NCBI GenBank assembly: GCA_003221985.1
Contig: QHUQ01000079.1
Coordinates: forward strand, 1 to 28,367
DNA length: 28,367 nt
Direction of reading: 5' to 3'
Source of the DNA: Gemmatimonadota bacterium
Lineage (GTDB): Bacteria; Gemmatimonadota; Gemmatimonadetes; Gemmatimonadales; GWC2-71-9
Numbering within the stretch: the first letter of the stretch is position 1; each line of letters starts with the position of its first letter. Below the pieces are notes generated by a model that was not told where the DNA came from, did no database searches, and saw only the letters and a program-made list of their open reading frames with translations. The translations under genes were made by a program, and so were the position numbers. Below, in pieces: positions 24,425 to 28,367 of the stretch.

Positions 24425-24467
24425 TCCGCACTTCGTTCTGTCCGACTTTCAGGCAAGGATACGTGCA

Positions 24468-24674
24468 GTGAAACCCGGAATTCATCCCAAATACCAGCGG
24501 GCCACCGTGCAGTGCGCGTGCGGCAACACCTTTGTCACGCGATCCACGACGCCCTTGATTCACGTCGAAGTCTGCGCCAGCTGCCACCCCTTCTTCACGG
24601 GTAAGCAGAAGCTCCTCGACACGGCCGGCCGCGTGGAGCGGTTCCGCCAGAAGTACGGAACCAAAGCGAGCTGA
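24468..24674 (+). CDS. rpmE: Ribosomal protein L31, zinc-binding form
   Basis: The protein has 68 residues: KPGIHPKYQ, then Cys16-x-Cys18 (VQCACGNTF) and Cys36-x2-Cys39 ([15 protein letters not shown]), ending [10 protein letters not shown]. The four Cys bind zinc in this form of L31, a part of the large ribosomal subunit. A GTG start is used, with AAGGA upstream. prfA starts five bases after the stop, so the two are co-transcribed. Confidence 0.96.
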   Translation: MKPGIHPKYQRATVQCACGNTFVTRSTTPLIHVEVCASCHPFFTGKQKLLDTAGRVERFRQKYGTKAS

Positions 24675-24678
24675 TCCC

Positions 24679-25731
24679 GTGGAGACCCGACTCCGCCAGG
24701 CGCTCGCGCGGGCGGAGGAGGTCGCCCGGCAGCTGGCCGATCCCGCCACCGCGCGGAACCCGGCGAAACTCAGGGCACTCGGCCGCGAGCACGCCCAACT
24801 CGACGCCATCCGGCTGGCGAACCAGCGCCTGGAGCGCCTCGAGGCCGAGCTGGCGCAGGCGCGCGAAGTGCTCGCCGACAAAGATCCCGAGTTGTCGCAG
24901 CTCGCCCGCACCGACGTCGAACGCCTGCGGCCCGAAATCGACCGCCTCGAGACCGAGCTGGCCGAGCTCCTTACCCCCGCCGATCCCTTTGACGACCGTG
25001 ATGCCATCGTGGAGGTTCGCGCCGGCACGGGCGGCGACGAGGCGGCGCTGTTTGCCGCCGACCTGTTTCGCATGTACACGCGCTTCTCCGAGCGTCGCGG
25101 CTGGAAGGTCGAAATCCTGTCGCTCTCGGAAGGCACGCTCGGCGGCCTCAAGGAGGCCGTCTTTGCGGCGCGCGGCCCCAAGGCGTATGGCACGCTGCGC
25201 TACGAATCGGGTGTGCACCGCGTGCAACGGGTGCCGGTGACCGAGCAGCAGGGCAGGATCCACACCTCGGCGGCAACGGTCGCGGTGCTGCCGGAAGCGG
25301 AAGAGGTGGATGTCAAGATCGAGGATAAGGATCTACGCATCGACGTCTTTCGATCCGGTGGGCCTGGTGGGCAGAGCGTCAATACGACGGACAGTGCCGT
25401 GCGCATCACGCACCTCCCAACGGGCCTCGAGGTGAAGTGCCAGGATCAAAAGTCCCAGCTGCAAAACAAGATCAAAGCGATGGAGATCCTGCGCTCGCGA
25501 CTCCTCGACCGCAGAGTGGCGGAGCAGGAGGCGGCCCGGTCGCGCGAGCGGCGCTCTCAGGTCGGCACCGGCGACCGCTCTCAAAAAGTCCGCACGTACA
25601 ATTTTCCGCAGAATCGGGTGACCGATCACCGCATCCACTTCACGACGCACAGCGTGGATCAAGTGCTGGATGGGAAGCTTGATGATTTGATCGCCGCCGT
25701 GAAACAGGCGCAGGAGAAGGAGCTTGTATAA
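24679..25731 (+). CDS. prfA: Peptide chain release factor 1
   Basis: RF1 reads UAA and UAG and triggers peptide release. The protein has 350 residues. The stop-codon recognition motif PxT is present as PVT (RVPVTEQQGRIHTSA), which marks RF1 rather than RF2. The catalytic GGQ is at Gly230-Gly231-Gln232 (GGPGGQSVNT). A charged N-terminal helical domain and the conserved end VTDHRIHFTTHSVDQVLDG are complete. A GTG start is used. It is followed by prmC, whose product methylates the GGQ glutamine. Confidence 0.97.
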   Translation: METRLRQALARAEEVARQLADPATARNPAKLRALGREHAQLDAIRLANQRLERLEAELAQAREVLADKDPELSQLARTDVERLRPEIDRLETELAELLTPADPFDDRDAIVEVRAGTGGDEAALFAADLFRMYTRFSERRGWKVEILSLSEGTLGGLKEAVFAARGPKAYGTLRYESGVHRVQRVPVTEQQGRIHTSAATVAVLPEAEEVDVKIEDKDLRIDVFRSGGPGGQSVNTTDSAVRITHLPTGLEVKCQDQKSQLQNKIKAMEILRSRLLDRRVAEQEAARSRERRSQVGTGDRSQKVRTYNFPQNRVTDHRIHFTTHSVDQVLDGKLDDLIAAVKQAQEKELV

Positions 25732-26524
25732 GGCGGCTCACGAGGTCTGGGCAGCCGTATCCGGCACGACGCCGGGGGAAGCCTGGCTGCGTTGTGACGA
25801 GCCGAAGGCGCCCGAGCTCGTTTCACGATTTGAAGACGCGCTGGCTCAGCTCGCGCGTGGCGTCCCGTTTGCGTACGCCGTTGGCACCGTCGGATTCCGG
25901 ACGCTGCAGCTCGCGATCGACGCGCGCGCCCTGATCCCCAGGCCCGAGACGGAAGGCCTCGTGGATCTGGTGCTCGAACACGGGAAACGGGAAACGAGAA
26001 ACGGGAAACGTGGTCTCGTGGCCGATATCGGCACCGGTTGCGGCTGCATTGCGCTCTCCCTGGCTGTCGAGGGGCAATTCGAGAAGGTGGTCGCGGTGGA
26101 GCAGTCCGCCGCCGCTGCAGCCCTCGCGCGCGAAAACGTCGCGCGCATCTCACCCGTGACGCCGGTGAAAGTGCGCGAAGGGAACCTGCTCGCGCCGCTG
26201 GTGGACACAGGGGAACGGTATCACGCGGTCGTGTCGAATCCGCCGTATCTCACCGAGCGCGAGTATGCGGACCTCGACCCATCGGTTTCGGAGTTCGAGC
26301 CCCGGGATGCCCTGGTGAGTGGCGCCGACGGCCTCGCGGCGACGCGGGCGCTGTTCGCCGAGGCTGGGGCGCTGCTCGAGCCCGGCGGGCTGCTGGCGCT
26401 CGAGATCGACGAACGGCGAGCCGATGCCGTTCGCGCGCTGGCACGGGAATACCAATGGGCGGTGGAAATCCACTATGATCTGTTTGGTCGCCCCCGTTAC
26501 GCGCTTTCTACACAGGAGGACTAG
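25724..26524 (+). CDS. prmC: Release factor glutamine methyltransferase
   Basis: PrmC methylates the Gln of the GGQ motif of release factors with S-adenosylmethionine. The protein has 266 residues from a TTG at 25724, eight bases inside prfA and behind GGAG. Visible motifs are GVPFAYAVG, IPRPETEGLVDLVLE, the SAM loop ADIGTGCGCIALSLA, the catalytic NPPY (VVSNPPYLTE) and EPRDALVSGADGL. Between LVLEH and the SAM strand sit about 12 extra residues (GKRETRNGKRG), encoded by a four-copy heptamer array. The frame is kept, and the insert is at a surface loop before the SAM-binding strand. Confidence 0.95.
   Translation: MYKAAHEVWAAVSGTTPGEAWLRCDEPKAPELVSRFEDALAQLARGVPFAYAVGTVGFRTLQLAIDARALIPRPETEGLVDLVLEHGKRETRNGKRGLVADIGTGCGCIALSLAVEGQFEKVVAVEQSAAAAALARENVARISPVTPVKVREGNLLAPLVDTGERYHAVVSNPPYLTEREYADLDPSVSEFEPRDALVSGADGLAATRALFAEAGALLEPGGLLALEIDERRADAVRALAREYQWAVEIHYDLFGRPRYALSTQED
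25981..26008. repeat. Four-copy heptamer array inside prmC
   Basis: CGGGAAA, CGGGAAA, CGAGAAA and CGGGAAA stand in tandem. The unit is different from the other arrays, but the period and the copy number are the same. Confidence 0.93.
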
Positions 26525-26763
26525 TGCTCGAAGAGAAGGCAGAAGACCTGGGGCGCGTCCTCGGCCAGACCGACGAATACAAGGCGTTGCGCCGTGCGAC
26601 GGAGGCGCTCCGCGAGGATCAGGCCGTGCAGAAGGTCCTGGCGGAAGCCGAGCATCTCGCGCAGGAGAAGGCGAACTTTGAAAAACTGATGGCCAAAATC
26701 AACGCCCGGATTTACGAAGGCATCAAAAAGGGCGCCGCGAGCCCCATCATTACGCTCGGGTGA
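26524..26763 (+). CDS. YlbF/YmcA-like small protein
   Basis: The protein has 79 residues. The sequence DEYKALRRATEALREDQAVQKVL is the helical signature of the YlbF (Com_YlbF, formerly DUF964) family. In Bacillus, YlbF and YmcA with YaaT form a complex that affects RNase Y-dependent mRNA processing and development. This protein is shorter than those (about 115-150 residues) and its job here is unknown. The GTG shares one base with the prmC stop, and its TGA overlaps the tmk start (GTGA). Confidence 0.7.
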   Translation: MLEEKAEDLGRVLGQTDEYKALRRATEALREDQAVQKVLAEAEHLAQEKANFEKLMAKINARIYEGIKKGAASPIITLG

Positions 26764-27386
26764 ATCCGTTTATCGTGGTCGAGGGTCCCGAGGGTGCCGG
26801 CAAGTCGACGCTCGTGCGTTGGCTTGCAGGCCAGCTGCGCGCTGACAGTCAAAAGGTCGTGACGATCCGCGAGCCCGGCGGCACGCCGATCGCCGAAGCG
26901 GCCCGCAAGCTGGCGTTGAAGTCGCGCCACGATCGCGCCTTTGGCGCGGAGCTGTTCCTCTTTCTGGCCGCGCGTGCCGACGTGGTGGAGCGGGTGATCC
27001 GGCCCGCGCTGGCGGACGGCCAGATCGTCATTGCCGACCGCTTCGGCCTGTCCACGATGGCGTATCAGGTCGCGGGGCGGGGGTTGCCGCGGGAGGATGT
27101 GGAAGCCGCGCTGCGGGTCGCCACGGGCGGGCTGGCGCCGGACCTCACGCTGGTGCTCGATGTCCCCGTCGCGGTGGGACGGGAGCGGCAGCGGAGCGCG
27201 GGGAAGGTCAAGGACCGCATCGAGCGGGAAGATGACACGTTTCACACACGGGTCCGGGAAGCGTACCGTAGCGCATTCGGGCCCGGGATTGTCCATATTG
27301 ATGCCAGTGGAGCCAAGAAGGCCGTCCAGGAAGCCGCCTGGCGGGAAGTTGCGGCGGCAACGGCACTATCGCTAAGGGGTGCATGA
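26760..27386 (+). CDS. tmk: Thymidylate kinase
   Basis: Tmk phosphorylates dTMP to dTDP. The protein has 208 residues with a GTG start. The P-loop reads VEGPEGAGKSTLVRWL. The substrate strand reads IREPGGTPIAEAARKL, and ADRFGLSTMAYQVAGRG is the DR(Y/F) motif. The lid region reads DRIEREDDTFHTRVREAYR. All motifs are complete. It overlaps both neighbours by four bases, within the rpmE-prfA-prmC-ylbF-tmk row. Confidence 0.96.
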   Translation: MNPFIVVEGPEGAGKSTLVRWLAGQLRADSQKVVTIREPGGTPIAEAARKLALKSRHDRAFGAELFLFLAARADVVERVIRPALADGQIVIADRFGLSTMAYQVAGRGLPREDVEAALRVATGGLAPDLTLVLDVPVAVGRERQRSAGKVKDRIEREDDTFHTRVREAYRSAFGPGIVHIDASGAKKAVQEAAWREVAAATALSLRGA

Positions 27387-28367
27387 TGATTCGTCATAAA
27401 GGGCCCGTGATCGCCGTCGTCGTCCTGGCCGCGTTGGTGAGCGGCGGCTGGTTCCTGCAGCGGCAAACGGAGCCGGAAGGCTCGGTCTATCAGCAGGCGC
27501 GGTTGTTCGACGACGTGCTGGCCCATGTCGCCGATTACTACGTCGATTCGCTGGACGAGCGCCAGCTCTATCAGATGGCGATCGACGGCATGCTCGATCA
27601 GCTGGGCGATCCGTACTCGGTCTTCCTCAAGCCGGACGACTTCCGCCAGCTCTCCGAAGCCACGACCGGCAACTACTCCGGCCTCGGCATTCAGATCGAC
27701 GTGCGCGACGGCTGGATCACCGTCGTCGCGCCGCTGCCCGATACGCCGGCCGAGCGCGCCGGCGTGTTGACGGGCGACCGTATCGTCCAGCTCGATGGCC
27801 GTTCGACGGAAGGGTGGAAGCAGGATCAGGCGGTCAAGGAATTGCGCGGGCCGGCCGGGACGACGGCGGAGCTGTTGATCCGGCGGAGCGGCGTCGACAA
27901 GCCGATCACCTACAAGCTCACGCGCGCCACGATTCACATCCGGTCGGTCGATCCGCGCATTACGATGATGCTCAACGATCGCGTCGGATACATCGCCCTG
28001 TCGCCGGTGAGCGAGAACTCGACCCGGGAAGTTGCGCAGGCGATCGACACGCTGAGCAAGCAGGGGATGAAGTCGCTCATCTTCGATCTGCGCAACAACC
28101 CCGGCGGCCTCCTCGACCAGGGTGTGGCGGTGTCGGACCTCTTCCTCGATCCCGGCAAGGAAATTGTGGCGACGCGCGGGCGCGCACCGGGCTCCTCGCA
28201 CGAGTTCGACGATAAAAACCCACAGCAATGGCCGCGCCTGCCCATCGTCGTCATCGTCAACGGCGGGACGGCGAGCGCGGCGGAGATCATCTCGGGCGCG
28301 TTGCAGGATCACGACCGGGCCGTGCTCGTGGGCACGCCGACCTTCGGAAAGGGTCTGGTGCAATCGT
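27383..28367 (+). CDS. C-terminal processing peptidase (S41), 3' end outside window
   Basis: The frame is open to the window edge (328 residues). An N-terminal membrane anchor (PVIAVVVLAALVSGGWFL) precedes a helical part with LGDPYSVFL, a PDZ domain at about 90-175 (YSGLGIQI, PAERAGVLTGDRIVQLDG), and the S41 protease core (LIFDLRNNPGGLLDQGV). The catalytic pair is Ser298 (GGTASAAEIISGAL) and Lys323 (TFGKGLVQS). Such proteases act in the periplasm on unstructured C-termini. The start overlaps tmk (ATGA). An ATG three bases later is equally possible. Confidence 0.95.
   Translation, partial: MMIRHKGPVIAVVVLAALVSGGWFLQRQTEPEGSVYQQARLFDDVLAHVADYYVDSLDERQLYQMAIDGMLDQLGDPYSVFLKPDDFRQLSEATTGNYSGLGIQIDVRDGWITVVAPLPDTPAERAGVLTGDRIVQLDGRSTEGWKQDQAVKELRGPAGTTAELLIRRSGVDKPITYKLTRATIHIRSVDPRITMMLNDRVGYIALSPVSENSTREVAQAIDTLSKQGMKSLIFDLRNNPGGLLDQGVAVSDLFLDPGKEIVATRGRAPGSSHEFDDKNPQQWPRLPIVVIVNGGTASAAEIISGALQDHDRAVLVGTPTFGKGLVQS

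Noticed and set aside
23667..25193. Crp/Fnr protein with a 285-residue N-terminal extension
   Set aside because: The extension is antisense to rpmE and prfA, and a good promoter ends at the internal GTG 24338.

Overview
The window is high-GC bacterial chromosome with dense genes, frequent GTG/TTG starts and ATGA/GTGA stop-start overlaps. The gene content suggests a Gram-negative member of the FCB/Gemmatimonadota side of the tree: Lnt, lipoproteins, a beta-barrel-like protein, and a short RpoD like that of Bacteroidota. This placement is inference; there is no rRNA gene. No tRNA, CRISPR array, insertion sequence or prophage was seen.

Layout. (1) 1-6991, minus strand: an ECF sigma factor under a strong promoter, then a membrane protein joining tandem anti-sigma zinc motifs, one membrane helix, TPRs and a CHAT peptidase domain, then a five-domain FnIII lipoprotein and a PD40 beta-propeller lipoprotein cut by the window edge. 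The CHAT domain is broken by a frameshift and a missing segment, and its expected His is Tyr. (2) 6992-7322: an intergenic region with divergent promoters. (3) 7323-20048, plus strand: lepB, rpoD, yajQ, rimO, hemL, a SpoIID-like lipoprotein, a small outer-membrane-like protein, a Gfo/Idh/MocA oxidoreductase, lnt, hyuA/hyuB-like genes and a half-size TauE/SafE protein. (4) 24338-20045, minus strand: a Crp/Fnr regulator, then a metallo-hydrolase, a CsgG-like protein and a GAF/HD-GYP protein. A CRP-type palindrome lies upstream of the hydrolase gene. (5) 24395-28367, plus strand: rpmE, prfA, prmC, a YlbF-like gene, tmk and a C-terminal processing protease cut by the window edge.

Two patterns cut across the genes. 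First, tandem arrays of 7- or 8-base units, usually four copies and sometimes with an inverted four-copy partner, lie inside or between genes. They add in-frame low-complexity residues to HyuA, HyuB and PrmC, encode part of Lnt, the tail of the outer-membrane-like protein and most of its signal peptide, and form a hairpin between rpoD and yajQ. Second, four genes (CHAT, rimO, hemL, hyuB) each lack a stretch of conserved family sequence and change frame at that point, and hyuA may have an in-frame version. The second pattern could be assembly damage or real decay, and the sequence alone cannot decide. Promoters fit TTGACA-N17-TATAAT, and at least two (lepB, crp) place the -10 exactly seven bases before the start codon, which suggests leaderless mRNAs.
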